Of a stretch of 64,000 nucleotides of DNA, positions 45,389 through 58,266 are shown one piece after another. The DNA is from Gonapodya sp. JEL0774 (lineage: Eukaryota; Monoblepharomycota; Monoblepharidomycetes; Monoblepharidales; Gonapodyaceae). The stretch's first letter is position 1. Every line of letters starts with the position of its first letter. The translations under genes and the position numbers were made by a program. The stretch covers positions 50,228-114,227 of the forward strand of contig JADIIX010000070.1 in the NCBI GenBank assembly GCA_027604505.1, written 5' to 3'. The notes beneath the pieces were generated by a model. The model had not been told where the DNA came from and searched no databases. It saw only the letters and a list, made by a program, of their open reading frames with translations.

Positions 45389-47443
45389 CCAAAAGGCGAG
45401 GAATAAAAGTCAGAGAATTCTCGCTTTTTCTGGCTGCGATTTCGGAGATGCTTTGGCAGTCCTGCCAAATGCACTTGCCTAATGAACTGTTCCTGAGGAA
45501 GTTTTGTCTCCGCTGGCTGAGACCAACCACCACAGCAGCTGAGGGGAGGGGGGCTGAGGAAACGCCACAAACCACAACCGATTACCCTTATCGTGTATGT
45601 ATATTCCTTACATATTATCTATCAGCAAAGTTTTCTCAATGATTGGTGTCTTTCTTTCCCGTGTATTGGAGACTGTTCATATACGCCAGGGCCCCCCTTC
45701 AAACTGCGCATATGTAAGCGCAGGAAAAGCCGGCGACTTTGGCGGGTGGGAGGAATGTACAGAGTAGTCGGCAATTGTGAACTGTTGAGATGATCCTGCT
45801 ACGAATGATTGTTGCAGTTAATCTGTCGTTAAAACACCTATAAACTCCTCTTCCCCGACCTTTTTTATATCTGCACCCGTTCTCTCACTTTCTATCATGC
45901 GATACATACATGGCTCGCACGGAAAGAGACACCTCGAAACTGGCACCGAATAGCTTCTCTTTAGACAGTCTTTTGTTATCATGCACTTTGGTCCCAGCCC
46001 GCCCAGCCCACTCGCCGGAAGTTCATCATGACCCACAATTCATGTACACAGATTTAAGTTATTGAGTGAGCTATGGTATCCACAGTGTGTTCATTTTCGT
46101 CTTGGAGAACTCTTCAAGGTAATGGCACGCAATGTGTGGGAACTGGCAAGTTTCCTCACACCTCCGCCACATCAGTCCCCAATCACAACTACTCTAACTG
46201 CATTTATTGTATCTCCTTTCTAACACTATGGCTAGCTTTTTGGAAAGAATCCACCACAAGTTAGATCGCCCTTCGACCACAAGCTCCATACCCTCCGGCT
46301 CACAACTTTCCTCAATCCTGCGCGTCCACTCCTTACACCACAGCGTATAGTCTGCTGGTATCTGGTCTGTCCAACGATGCACTGTCCGAGCAGAAGTGCT
46401 CTTGGAGAGTGAGTAAATAAACCACAAATGACGGCGCCGCCCAACACAAATGAGGGCCCCGCCAAGTGCTTCGACCGCCTAAGAAACAAGCCGACGATTT
46501 CTTGGGCAACTGAACATGATGTGGAAATGAATGTCTATCGGCTGGCGAAAAGATGTGTCGATATATTGAGATAAACTCCTGCCCATCGTCCTTGGCAACA
46601 TCGTGAGCCACGCAAATGGTGTACCGAAGCACTCTGATAGACTTGAAGTCGGTGTAGCGCGCTCACATTCCGAGGGTCATACTCCTGTAAAGAGATATCG
46701 ACAATTGTGGGTTTACCAGAACACAGGATTCGCCACAGACGGACGGACCCAGTTCAGTCATATCCATGCACAATGCTGGTGCCACCAAGATATCTTTGAG
46801 ATTCAAAAGCGGCCGCCAAACAGATGTGACGTTCGAAATTCATTTGGCGCGCAATGCGTTGAACGACATTCTCTTATAGCAAAGATGGGAATGCGAATGA
46901 GATCAAATTGAACAGGAAAGTGAGGCGTCGTAAGGTTCAACGCTGACCTGGTGCATGGATGACTTGTTACCGTGTTTTGGTAGTCAAGCGTTGCATTTCG
47001 TCTCTGCGTGACAAAAAATAAAAGAAATAAATCAGTAGGGCATGTAACACTAGGAAAAGGCATCTGTCGCACTCTGACTGATGCACGTGCGGGAGGGTAC
47101 CACAACATCAACATCGCCACTCAACAGAAACTTTGTTTGAAACTGCGATTGAGGAAGGAAAACCCGTGATGATTGGAGAATGAAACTGAAATCACACCGT
47201 GGCAAAGTTTTCCCGCGTGGGCAGAATTTAATGTGGATTGGTGTGAATTATATGTCGTCCATTCAGCCCTGTGGGGAAGGTTTGTCGGGGGATCGGGGAT
47301 GCCTGATGCCTGTGGGCGGTGTCCCCCTCCCGATTCTTGATCTCGCGACGATTGGAACAAGGGAGCCTCTTCTGTGGATCAGTACCTCCAACGTGCACTG
47401 GAGCCATGGTCTTCTTAAGGTCTAGGATGGAGCAGCTTCATCA
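45389..47443. other. Gene-poor 2-kb region with fragmentary coding-like sequence on the minus strand
   Basis: Between two confident genes. On the minus strand, about 46630-46200 contains stretches that read like protein in changing frames, for example 'YTICVAHDVAKDDGQEFIS' and 'VHRWTDQIPADYTLWCKEW'. About 47100-46800 is also open. I could not connect them into a spliced gene or match them to a family. They could be a real minus-strand gene, a pseudogene or chance. The rest holds only presumed promoters. Confidence 0.3.
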
Positions 47444-49194
47444 ATGGTTCGACTCAACCGACTTCCGTGGTTCATCGTTGTTCTGAAGCTCGCCGCAGGA
47501 ACGGCATACGCAGCTAAATTCAATGGAACCTCAAATTCATTTCATTGCGCGTTTGTGGAGTATCTGTTTGACCTCTCGGGTAGAAATCTGAGTTGGACGC
47601 GCGGACGATGTTGTTTGGAGGAGGGCATCGATACGAGCTACTCCCCTTCCATATCATGCCATTCAAATGGTTCGATAACATCAATCCAGCTGGTGCGTTT
47701 TCTGCCGTAGTGTGTCGTTCTCTGTCTTGTGCCAAGCTCCGTGCCTGACCTGTCTGTTGTTTATGGTTTGATATTGATTGAACGACGGCCAGTCGCGGAT
47801 GGGCCTCAAGTCCACCGTTCCACCATTGACGTTTATTCCGACTTTGCGCAAAATTTCTCTGTCCATGAATAACCTGACAGGATCTTTGCCGTCTTTCCGC
47901 GGCTTATCGAATTTGATACACGTGGACGTCACACTGAACCAACTTACCGGACCGATTCCAGACTTTTATGGGACAGCAATACAAACACTTTTGCTGGAGG
48001 GCAATGCGTTGAGTGGCACTGTCGATTGTCTCATCCCACCGACCGTGACGAATTGCAGTCTCACGCAGATTGCCCCGAATCTGGTTCGTCTTCCTTCGTC
48101 ATTTCATTACGTCTTGTGCCTCCCTCATGTAAAATCTCCAGACGACGTGCGGTAACGCATACAATTCCACCCTCTGCGGGAATGTCAACGTGGAATGCCC
48201 ATCTCCCATCGCCACACCACCGAGTGGATTTACCTGTCTTTGGCCGCTCGAACCACCTGCACCAGCGGACTTACCCACGAATGATGATGGATCCACGTCG
48301 AACCTTGCAACTATCGTTGGAGTGGCGGTGGGATACGCCATTGGGGTCGCTGTTTTAGGAGGGTTCATATTGGGATCTGTGTTGTGGAGGAGATGGGAGA
48401 GCGAGGCTGGAGATCCCCCGGAATCGCCGATAGGTTCGTTTTTGCTCACTGCACGTGTCACAGATATTGGCTTCCTTTGATGCAATCCTTCCATTCCCTA
48501 CAGTAATGGAGCCTTGGCGACGAAAGGAAAATTCTCTCTCTGACGGTCCACGCATCTCGAACCAGCAAAGGCGACAATCGATTCATATACTGGACTCAGC
48601 ATCGCCTACCACGGTGCCAGAACAATCCCGTCTACGTGCTCACCGAACGTCCCGGTATCGGTCGGCATTGATGCACGCCATTGTGGACTTTGAGCCCGCA
48701 GAAGACGACGAGCTAAGTCTCCATTCACGCGACCCAGTGATCGTGAATCACTGCTTTAAAGATGGATGGGCGTTTGTGAGTTTATTTCTGATATTGTCCA
48801 ACAGAGCAGAACCTGGTCTAATCCGCCGTTTCTATATCACTCACCCCAGGGAATCAACTGTACGACGGAGAAGATGGGCTTCTTCCCCATGAACCACGTT
48901 GCCGACACTCCTCCACAATCGGACTCCCCGGTACCTCCTTCGGTTCCACTCGCCAATGCGCGCGATGACTCACGGTCATTCGACGCACCTGCAGTTGGCG
49001 AGACCTTCAAAGTCGTTGGCGCAGTTCGAGGATCCCCAGCTTTTGACTCGCAGCAGTATTCCCCGGCAGTGACGTATCCTGATGATTGGAGCACTTACGT
49101 CGTTGGACAAGGTGGTTCGAGTATCGGAGTTGAAGCGGCTTCACAAACCCAGCAAGGATCAGCGCCTGCAAGAAGACAGCGAGGCTACGTATGA
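47444..49194 (+). CDS. LRR receptor-like protein with cytoplasmic SH3 domain (J)
   Basis: Five exons (47444-47692, 47793-48083, 48142-48433, 48504-48775, 48850-49194) join in phase to 1449 nt, 482 residues. Signal peptide at the N-terminus (LPWFIVVLKLAAGTAYA). An LRRNT_2-like cap follows ('LSWTRGRCCLEEGI', 'SCHSNGSITSIQL'), then plant-type LRRs ('LRKISLSMNNLTGSLPSF', 'LIHVDVTLNQLTGPIPDF', 'IQTLLLEGNALSGTV') and a Cys-containing C-cap. The TM is about residues 233-255 ('ATIVGVAVGYAIGVAVLGGF'), followed by a basic segment. The SH3 is canonical ('MHAIVDFEPAEDDELSLHS', 'FKDGWAFGINCTTEKMGFFP'). A 100-residue disordered tail closes the protein. Inference: an LRR surface receptor signalling through SH3 instead of a kinase. 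It lacks the pre- and post-SH3 motifs of A-H. Confidence 0.9.
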
Positions 49195-49386
49195 TCCTCG
49201 GCTCGAGATATCAATGTAGTTGTAAGTGGGGGCCTTGTCATGACATGTTGACATGTGTGGGACACATTGTCAGAGGGAGATGATTGAACTGACTATTTAA
49301 CCATTTTTGCTCCACTTCACGTTGAATACATTTGGCTCACTTCATAATCCCAGCGACTAGAAACAATTGTCTCCCATACGTTAGTA

Positions 49387-51604
49387 TCAGCTCCTACACA
49401 TAAAGTTATGTGCTGGGGAAACAGTACACAAGAGGAGAAGGAAAGGGCAGCGCTCTGCAGCAACTGCCTTCTCCACAGTCTCTGCTTCCACCAATTCCCC
49501 TTCATGGACAATGATGAGCGGTGTTCGCATTCCGGAGATGAGATTACCAAGTACTGCGTCAATTGCCCTCGCGAGCATGCTTTTCGCATTCGCACCCCTG
49601 CCGACAAAAAACATGAGCTTAGCATCTTTGATCTCTCTAGAGAACATCGACGAAAGAAATTTGAGGAGGTAGTCTCTAGTTTCCGAATTTGGCTGAATTT
49701 GAGTCATAACTTCAATAATGCGTGTCTTCACTGCTTCATCATGAGCCAGAGCTGGCACAAAATCATAACCTGTTGTTATGGTCACATAATCGCTTGGACG
49801 CGCATGTCGAAAATAGGGGAGACTTCCAGATACCCAAGCGTCAAGATCTAGCACGCCGTTATTGGACTCCGCTTCGAATCACGATTTTGTTATGAACTCG
49901 GCTTCCTGACGCCAAAAATACAGCGTAGTCTGTCCTAAAACAGAGATCTGTTTGGAAGCATTTCCAACGTCTCTTCGCACCCCTCTGATTCTCTTAGCCT
50001 TTCGCAATTCCTTCTGTTCCTCATAATGTGCATACGCTTGATCAGAATGCTTTCTGAATTCTCCTCTACCGAGCATTCGACTTGCTGCCTCTGCATGACT
50101 GAGGGAGGTCCAGCGACTGTCTTGGAAAAACATCTACAATCCAGTAGAATCAGAGCCCTTCAGATGAACAACGTCCACCTCCGCGTAGTATTGACGCATA
50201 AAACCAGCAATATCTTCACCGTCTCCGTCCAGCGCGCCCAAAGAAACGCCCGGTTCAACTCATCAGAATCGAAAAACTTCACCCCGTCGTTCCAAAACTC
50301 GAGAGGTCCTCCATCGTCATCTTCTACAGCAGCACCAGCTATTAAATTGTTTGTCACATTGTACTGCTGAACGACAACAAAGAATTTTCCGAGATTGACA
50401 TACTTGTCCGTCGGAATCGCAATGCCACTGTTGGCTGGAACTTTGAACCAGCAACCTGCAGTGTCACAGGAAATGACTAGTCCCGTACTGCTTGTGGTTG
50501 CGCTCAAAGACCCTTTTTGACACTAAATACATGGGTCTTGTCCATAGCATTTCGCTAAAGTACCGTCGAATCCCTTCGAGTCGGGTTTCAAGGCCATCGT
50601 TATGGCATCGTTGCCCGGAACCGCGTATTTCACATGTTCAGCAGCTTCCTTACGGGCGAGCTCCACGAGCTCCGGATTGACAAAGGGCTTCACAGGGAAT
50701 AGCTCCCGGCGCACTTGAGTAATATCCTGAGTGATCTTATGAGCGCGCCTCACTTCTTATCTCTGCACTCTCCATTGTGACATCGGTGGGACATTTTCAC
50801 CAGCCACGCTCACAAAAATATACTGTATGTTTCCTTTGTGTGGTGCGTTCTTGAAACAACAGTCCAGCATGTTGGTTGACACTGCGTGTCCCGTTCCGTC
50901 ACCAAGCCATTTGGTGCCACCAACATTTCCTGGCATGATGGCGTGAAACTCTGCCAGGAAATCTTTCACTATATCAGGCGTGTTCACAGAATCTGGTCCA
51001 TCGACCTGCATCTGTACTGGATGATGACCAACCCGTTTACTACCACCTGCCCTTTCACGCAGCGCCTTTGCCAGCCATTCTGACATTTCCTCAAGTTCGC
51101 GCTCCCACTGTCATAAGCCGTCCAGCCACGTGTATCGCCGTTGGTCTGGCTCTCCCGGAACCTGAAACGAGCTCGGTGGCGCAATGATCATCCCACCGTG
51201 ACCGCGCACATCTGCACAACCACCTAGAAGATCGGATGTGGACTTGATGTCAGCGGGGGTTCGTTCCATCGAAAGTAGAGATGGCGGCCACCTCGTTGCG
51301 ACCGAGCGGTCACTGTGTCCGGTTGACTTTAGCCGACATCCTCGAGGAATCGTTCCCAGCCGCTGACGTCATCAATGTCTAAAACGACTATACCAGAAGC
51401 AGGGCCAGTCTGGATCGCGACGGCGTATTTGAGAGGTACGTTCTTCGCTGTGTCCAGATCAAGGGTTTTGCCAGTTTCGCAGAGGTTGCAGGTCAGCAGG
51501 TCTTTCTTGTTACGCTGTTCATTCCAGGAAAGAGATATTGGGAATGCAACCCATTTCAGCTGCCAGTACGGGTTGAGATTGGCCTGCATTGCAAAAGATC
51601 GCAA
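49387..51604 (-). pseudogene. Decayed DNA-virus-type primase-polymerase / D5-like SF3 helicase (endogenous viral element)
   Basis: Read 5' to 3' on the minus strand, one ancestral gene of about 2.2 kb is visible in pieces. The PrimPol part (51604-51113) has the DxD site in 'GIVVLDIDDVSGW', then 'RGGRHLYF' and 'VRGHGGMIIAPPSS'. A linker (51086-50160) is followed by a D5_N-like part ('GVLDLDAWVSG', 'YVTITTGYDF') and an SF3 helicase Walker A 'GRGANAKSM' (about 49600). It is broken by an in-frame TAA at 51331-51329, a frame change near 51230, a TGA at 51115-51113 region, further stops near 50757 and 50523, and another frame change by about 50130. PrimPol plus D5/SF3 fusions are typical of nucleocytoplasmic large DNA viruses, virophages and Polinton-like viruses. 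Degenerate, so not expected to be active. Confidence 0.8.
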
Positions 51605-51628
51605 TAATAATTTAAGTTTTTATTCCAT

Positions 51629-51668
51629 TGGATGGGGATGGGGATGGGAATGGGAATGGGAATGGGAT
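51629..51668 (+). repeat. (GGGAT/GGGAAT)n simple repeat
   Basis: Forty bases of GGGGAT then GGGAAT units at the 5' edge of the viral element, between it and the beta-lactamase-family gene. The reverse complement (CCCAT-type) resembles the repeat tract at 63436-63700. Confidence 0.85.
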
Positions 51669-52043
51669 CTGATGGGATGCCACAACGTGATTTGGAAGCC
51701 TGTTACTGCTGATGGGAGATTTGGAATCAACGCTAGATGCATAGTTACACGATGGGTACTCGTTTATTATGACCCTTGCTGTATTATTCACACCACCTGA
51801 CCCAAACACTGTAGAAAATCTCATACGAATTACTCACATTCACAAGGTTCAGACGAAGAGGAATCCAAATCCGAATCCGGGTCTGGTGTCGGGTCAGGTG
51901 TTGAGTCCTTTGAGGCTGTCCTGCAGGATACGTTGTCGGAATCCAACGCCCGTGGGTGACAACGCTCGGGGAGTTTCTGTCCGTACTCCAACCAATGTAT
52001 ATTGCATTTATACCCCAACCGATGGGGAATCATAAACATCGAT

Positions 52044-53787
52044 ATGAGCGAGCATAACATCACTGGACTAGTTAAGCCTGGCTTTGAGAAGATCCTCCAG
52101 GTGTTTGAGGGAAACTTTACCGACCGAGAGGTTCCTGAGCTTGGGGCGAGTGTCGTTTTCTACTGTGAGTGTGATGGCATATTCGACCTACGTAACCGGG
52201 CTTGATACCATCGCTCTTACTATCTGCGTAGACAAGGGTGAGAGGGTCGTCGAACTTGTCGGAGGATGGGCCGATAGCGCACAGACAATTCCTTATACCA
52301 AGGACACTGTACACTGCGTTCATTCAAGTGAGTACGTTTGATGCGACATCGAATATGCACAGATTCAGCTTTTTCTACTAGGTGGCAAGCCTCTCATGGC
52401 CATCGCTATTCTTCATGCCATTTCCCAGGGGCTGGTGGCCTTCGACACTAAGGTAGCAAGCATCTGGCCTGATTTTGAGGAGGGCGGGAAAGCCGACGTG
52501 ACAGTCGGAGATATACTCTCTCACCATGGAGGTGTTTCCTGGGTGGACGAAGATCACGTTCCTTCCCTGCAAGAGCTCCTCGACCAGGATGCACTAGCTA
52601 AGCGTATCGCGGGACAACCACATAATTTTGCAGGCAATCCAGTCAAGTCCTATCATGGAATCACCAGGGGGTGGTATTTAAACGAAAGTGAGAATTTCAA
52701 GCACTGTCTGCTTTTCTGGAGTAACCGTCCACCCTATTTTAGTTCTCCGTAGGACAGGAAAGACCACGGTTGGCGAACTCATGAGGACCATTGGCTCCAA
52801 GCTGGGAGTTCCTATCTTTATCGGCCTTCCAGTGGCAGAGGATCATCGCTGGTGCCCGATTGAGTGGACTGAGAACTGCAAGGCGCAAATCAAAATCCTT
52901 AGGTCCCTCGTCGGATCCCCACCATACAATATGTATATCCAAACTCGAATTCGCGACATTCCGCTTCCTGACGAGAACGTACTACAATCAAATGTGAGAG
53001 AGATCTTGAGGGGACAGACTCCCAGCACTTGGACTTGTACCAACGGATACGGGGTGAGTGTTATCTTATTGATACCTGTGGCTCATATGTATGAGTATAC
53101 GTTGGGCCAGCTAGCAGCACTGGCCAACATCATGGCCAATGGTGGTAGAGCCCCTGAGATTGATTTCATACTTGACGAAAAGGTGTATGAGATCGCACAC
53201 GAGCTTGAGCCTCGTAACCAGGGAGCCCCCGGTGAGTAATCTTCCTTGCAATAGTGTTTATAGACTACCGTTATGACGCTTTCGGATAGATCCTGGTTTC
53301 GGTTTTCCTATTCGCACAACTAGGGCTGGGTGGGAGAGATCTCGCTCGGGCATGCGAATTCCACACATTTGCTTGGATGTGACAAAGCCGCCACCAAGAC
53401 CAACTTACCCTGAAGAGTGGAAGGGCGAGGGTTGGGAATGGGATGGTACGAGCAGCGCTCGATACTTCCTCTCAAGATTACTGACGTAAAACCTCATCGG
53501 TACAGGTTGGTATGGCCTGGGCGGCTCTGCGATTCAGTGGGATCGATCGCGGCAGTGCGCCTATGGCTACGCACCAAACCGGCTATACGCTGGTGCGGGG
53601 AACAACGACTTAAGGATAGCAAAGTGCGTGTGTGAATAGGATTTTCATTGCCAAGAAGATCATCTGATCATTTGGTTTCATAAATCGCAGGTTGGCACTG
53701 GCATTCGTTGAATGTGTGGATATTATTGAAGGAAGATCATCGCAGGAAGGGATTGAGCGCATTAGGCTCCCGCATATGATGAATTAA
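52044..53787 (+). CDS. Serine beta-lactamase / LACTB-like hydrolase
   Basis: The start at 52044 gives 'MSEHNITGLVKPGFEKILQ'. The multi-exon frame continues 'GERVVELVGGWADSAQTIPY' and the nucleophile motif S-x-x-K, created at a splice junction (52330/52382: 'VHSSGK'). Then come 'VTVGDILSHHGGVSWVD', the second motif with Tyr in 'YHGITRGWYLNE' (class C/EstB YxxxTxGW form), and near the end 'LGGSAIQWDRSRQCAYGYAPN', corresponding to the third (H/K-x-G) motif but with Leu in place of His/Lys. The last exon ends 'RIRLPHMMN', stop 53785-53787. No clear signal peptide, so intracellular. Family members are esterases, peptidases or LACTB-like proteases; the substrate is unknown. Exons between 52690 and 53700 are joined only approximately. 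Confidence 0.85.
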
Positions 53788-56700
53788 ATACATAGGAGAA
53801 CCCGGAACGTTATTCATCCGTTTTGCTCAGGCTTGCTCTAATGGAAGAAAGGGGTGTTCATTTAAGTGGGCTAGTCAATGAACCTGGAGCTGTACCAGGC
53901 AATGACTGTTCTGAAGCCTTGCGTGATTGCGTTCGACCACGTTTGGTGACCGCCACGAGAAAGGGTAAATCGTGGTGAAGGACACGGGGGATGTTGTGTA
54001 ACACTGACTGATACTTGATCGTCTCGACCATGAGGATTCTGCTTTGCTCCGGCGCTGCACAGGTCCGGTAAGGTCAGGCTCACTAATGATGCTGAGCTGA
54101 CGGGTATAACTTGCGTTGTGCCAATTGGGCACTGTCGAGTGCGTGCATCGATTAAAGTTTATGCAGAATTCGGCAAGTGAGTGCCTTCAGTAGCTTGAAG
54201 AATATCGTGTACAACCTCGCCAGTTTCTCCATTGTCCAATTGGCGGAAGCACAAAAGCATACAAGCATCCCTCGGAGACACGGAAACTATACGAATCGTC
54301 CAGCAAACCAGAAAGCGATGGCTATGAAGATATGGCAAAATCCTACCGGAGGCACGGTTTCATATTTGTTTACACTTGGGTCGAAATGATACCGAGACGA
54401 TTCACATTGCAGCCTGTGTCCATTCTGGTTTGAGATTATTTAGGAATGCCATTACCTTTCATCCGTTTTAACTTGTGAGTGATCCTCTGGTGATCCGCTT
54501 GTCCCGGTTGCAAGTGGCGAGCGAAGGAGTGACATACCTGGGACAGCGTGGAAAAGTGGAGAGGATAAAGAAAGGTGGTTATTAAGAATGTAACACGTCT
54601 GGGTATGTGCCGACGCAAGGTCAGGCGGATTGAGAAACTCCGGGACCTAAATGTGGAGTCGAAATCATCATGTAATATCCCCCACCACAATCACAAAGCA
54701 GCCACCGTGTGCCCACCGGTTGCGACGAGAAAACCCTCAGTATCAATAGGTTCATCCTCATTGTCATCATCCCGACTCTTGATTATCATGGCCAAAGTTG
54801 TGACGGATTTATCGCGGCTAAGTTGGTATTGTAGGACTGAAGGTCATTCGAATCAAAGGAGCTACAGACGGGAGCAACGCGGTATTTGTGCGGCAAATAC
54901 GTAAGGGGTGGGGAGGTTTGGGGCCAGACAGAAGTCGGATCGGGACCATCATGAGGAGCATCGGCAATAGATGCTATTCCGAGGGTGGTAAGAATCCCGC
55001 CCTGTGGCGTGGATGGCGAGAAAGTCTGAATCAAAGGGATTTCAGAAATAAACTGCCCCGATCGTCTCCATGTCCTCGGAGAATGAGGCTGCACATCATC
55101 CGTATGCATTCCCCAAAGGTACCCGCCGCTTATGTAACACGAAAGGCAAGGAACACTCAGTCCGGTTGATCCCTTTCAAGAATGTTCACGTCCAGCAAAA
55201 AAGGGAACTTCATCTCACTTGGTGTCCGATTTGTAGCACCGCTTGTGTTCCCACTGACCACTGGTCCTCCCCTTCACCCTCTTCTGTAAACTCAACAGTC
55301 ACTCTAATGCAACGGAAAACGCGTTTTGCGTAAATCACGTAGATCCTATCGGCATCTTCAAATACGCCCCTGTCTCTTATATCTCATTTCCAAGGAACTG
55401 AAGAGTTGAGGTCCAGGTGCCAAAACGCACGCGCACTAACGTCCACCGTCAAATTCATCCGTAGTGCTCCTTTGCTCCAGGTGCCGTGATGTGGGTCACG
55501 TGCTGAAAGAGAGGTAGTGAAGGATCGTTTTGATGAATTTGGGGTCCCGCAATTCTGAGGGATGCATTACAAGATTACTATAAAACCCGATAAATGGAAT
55601 GGCAATAAATGATATACCTGAACCCGGTGGCTGAAAAACCTTCCGATTGCGTACTGTCTCGAAAGGATATGATTACGAAGCGAGTCTCCACACCAACGCT
55701 ATCCGTGATATACTTGTCTACTCCCAAGAGAACTCGAATGAATGTGCCATCGCATTTTGGGAGAGAGACGACTCGGTGGAATGGGGGTTGGACAACGCGA
55801 AGCTGGCGTGAAAATTGAGGTAATCGGCCAAGCATCCGACGCAAGCATTAGTCGGAGGCAATAATCGATGATTTCCGTTTGACAGGGGTGTATGAAAGAG
55901 TCCATCACAGAAGCCCCACGAGTCGGCCAAGCAACTCGAGCCCACAGCGAGAGCTGCGATAGCCGGGGCAGAGTTTCATTGCGGTTCCTGACATTAGAGA
56001 TTGAAAGGTATATGATCCTTACTTTCGAGTGATCGGGATTGGGATTGGAGCGGGAAGGAGTAACAGCACCTATTGAGTGAACCGTGTGATTGCGTGAGTC
56101 ACAGAACTAAACAGTCCCACTGCACATCGTTTGCATATATTGGATCCAAGCTCATCGTCGGATCCCATAGTATCTGAGGCCGCGCTACTGGACATGATTG
56201 CCCTCTCGTCACCGCTGACAACAAAGGCCGCAAGGTAGATTCTGTGGACTCCACCACAACATCGTAACCATGGAAGCGGAAGCGAGCCCGGGTTATCCAA
56301 CCATTCCAAAACCATCGATTGCATCACGTAGGTTTCCTTGGACGATCGCCGACGACCCGTCGGGATCAGTAGCGTGAGCAGAATCTCCGGTCTGTTGATT
56401 CTTGTTCCCAGTTTCCCCCCTCCACCACATCCTGCACGTACCGGCTATCTTGAAAGTTAAGTGATCGTTTCAAACCGTCCTACTACACGTCGCTCTCCTC
56501 AGCCGCATCCACCATTCTTTCCTGCCACCTCAAAATGTGAACAGGTGATGCATCCCAACACTCACTCGTTGACACCTTTCTTTGCACTTGTACTCGCGTT
56601 CACACCAAAGATCCTACTCGCCGTCCCACTCGCGGTCTCTTATCCCTTGCCGGTCCATCATGACGGTTCCTTTTCGCTCGCCCAGGTTCCTTCTCCTCCG

Positions 56701-58266
56701 GAATTCGTTCCTCCCCCTTCCGGCGCAAGGGTCTGGTCCCGTGTCAGTATTCACTTCTCCACTATAACCGTTTTGAGCTCTTTTGTGGGTTAAGCCATTT
56801 GCAAGCGCGCGAAAAGGAGCTGATCCAGGTGTGTTGGTCCTCGTGTGATTGGTATGGTAGGAACATGAATGAACCGAGTACTCACTGTGCCATCGATCCA
56901 GTTTACCAATCAGTAATAGGTCGCTGGATCATGTCCATATGCACCAACGCTTCCTCACAAAGCTCACAGTCAGCAAGAAGAGAGTGACGTGGGTGGCAGG
57001 CCACCGCATTGCGGAGAACGCGAAGGATATCTGAAGCATAAGTGTATGGGGCATGTGGGGAATATCGTAAAATCGGAGGCGCTACATATCCAAGTAATGT
57101 TGCTTCCAATGGCCGTAAAGTCACAGTCATCCCCTTACCCGCGCTCGTCACTAATTACCCCTGATCACACCCTAACTCTCCATTATGTTGCGATACGGAC
57201 TCAAATCCTTCCGCGACTAGTGGAGTGCGCCACGTTTACCTTTGGACAATTGAAAGAAGATCGAAAGAAGTTTCGCAGTCCTTTTTGTGAAAACCGTGTG
57301 ATATCAATCTTCCGTTCTTCATCTAAAACCGACTTCATCAGGGTTCTGAGTTTGCTTCATCTCTTCATTATTTGTCTCCTTTTTTTCTGGAAACAAAATA
57401 GATGGTGACGAGATCTTCTCAACCTCTATCGCACGATGCAACGCGTGGTGAAGTCAGAGGTTAACTTCAACTTGTCAGGAACCCAGTAAACGAGTGTATC
57501 CTTCTAGTGAAAGAAGCGCGCGCGCATAATTTTGCGAGCCTCTCTTTGCAAATAGGGAGAAGCTACAGAAGTTTTACTGAAATCCTGAGCGCTCACCGCA
57601 TCCACCACGGAGTCTATCGTTGCTGCTCTTCCACATGAGTCCACATACTCTTATATTTAATTGCATTTCTCACTTTGATTTTGTCGCGTCGTAAAAACTG
57701 CCCTGCGTTCCGTGATTCAACTTCAATGGGAGCAAAAGCGTCAGCCGTCAATTTCAGTTTCCCATAACACTCACGAGATGGCGCTATCACGAAAAGTGTT
57801 TGCTTTGGCTGTACTGATGGCGTCCACTTTATATACAGTAATCTTGTTCATTCAAAACCACAAAATTTACCCATTCGCTCATTCTTTGATCCATCTCTTT
57901 ATTCTCGTCTACTCTGAGTTCGCACCAGCTCATCACCACACCGACGTTACATTTTGCACGTCGACATGGAAAATGTTTGGTCCATTACATGCTGGTTCGT
58001 GAGTTAGTCGTTCTTACCAACGATCTTGGACCACAATCGTATCTCAAAGATCCTTTCCAATATTTGCTTGTCTTGGTCAAGCTATGAGGGATTATTGGAT
58101 TCAGATAGAATGAGACATATAACAACATTGCGGGTGATGTTTCCCACATAATTTCGTCTGGCAAGCATGATGGGCGATGGCGAGATGACCAGGAATCAAT
58201 GGTCCATGGAATTGCATTTGGGATCCGTGATTAGGAGCATCAACACTAATTATTCATTTAACAAAA
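53788..58266. other. 4.5-kb gene-poor region
   Basis: No gene can be called with confidence. Coding-like stretches on the minus strand near 55840-55200 ('GVDKYITDSVGVETRF'; 'VTVEFTEEGEGEDQWSVGTQ') and 55109-54786 may be exons of one unrecognised gene. On the plus strand, two ATGs (56548, 57778) begin signal-peptide-like sequences ('LTPFFALVLAFTPKILLA' and 'KVFALAVLMASTLY') that stop within about 80 codons. They could be first exons of small secreted proteins or chance. The rest shows no recognisable feature. Confidence 0.35.
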
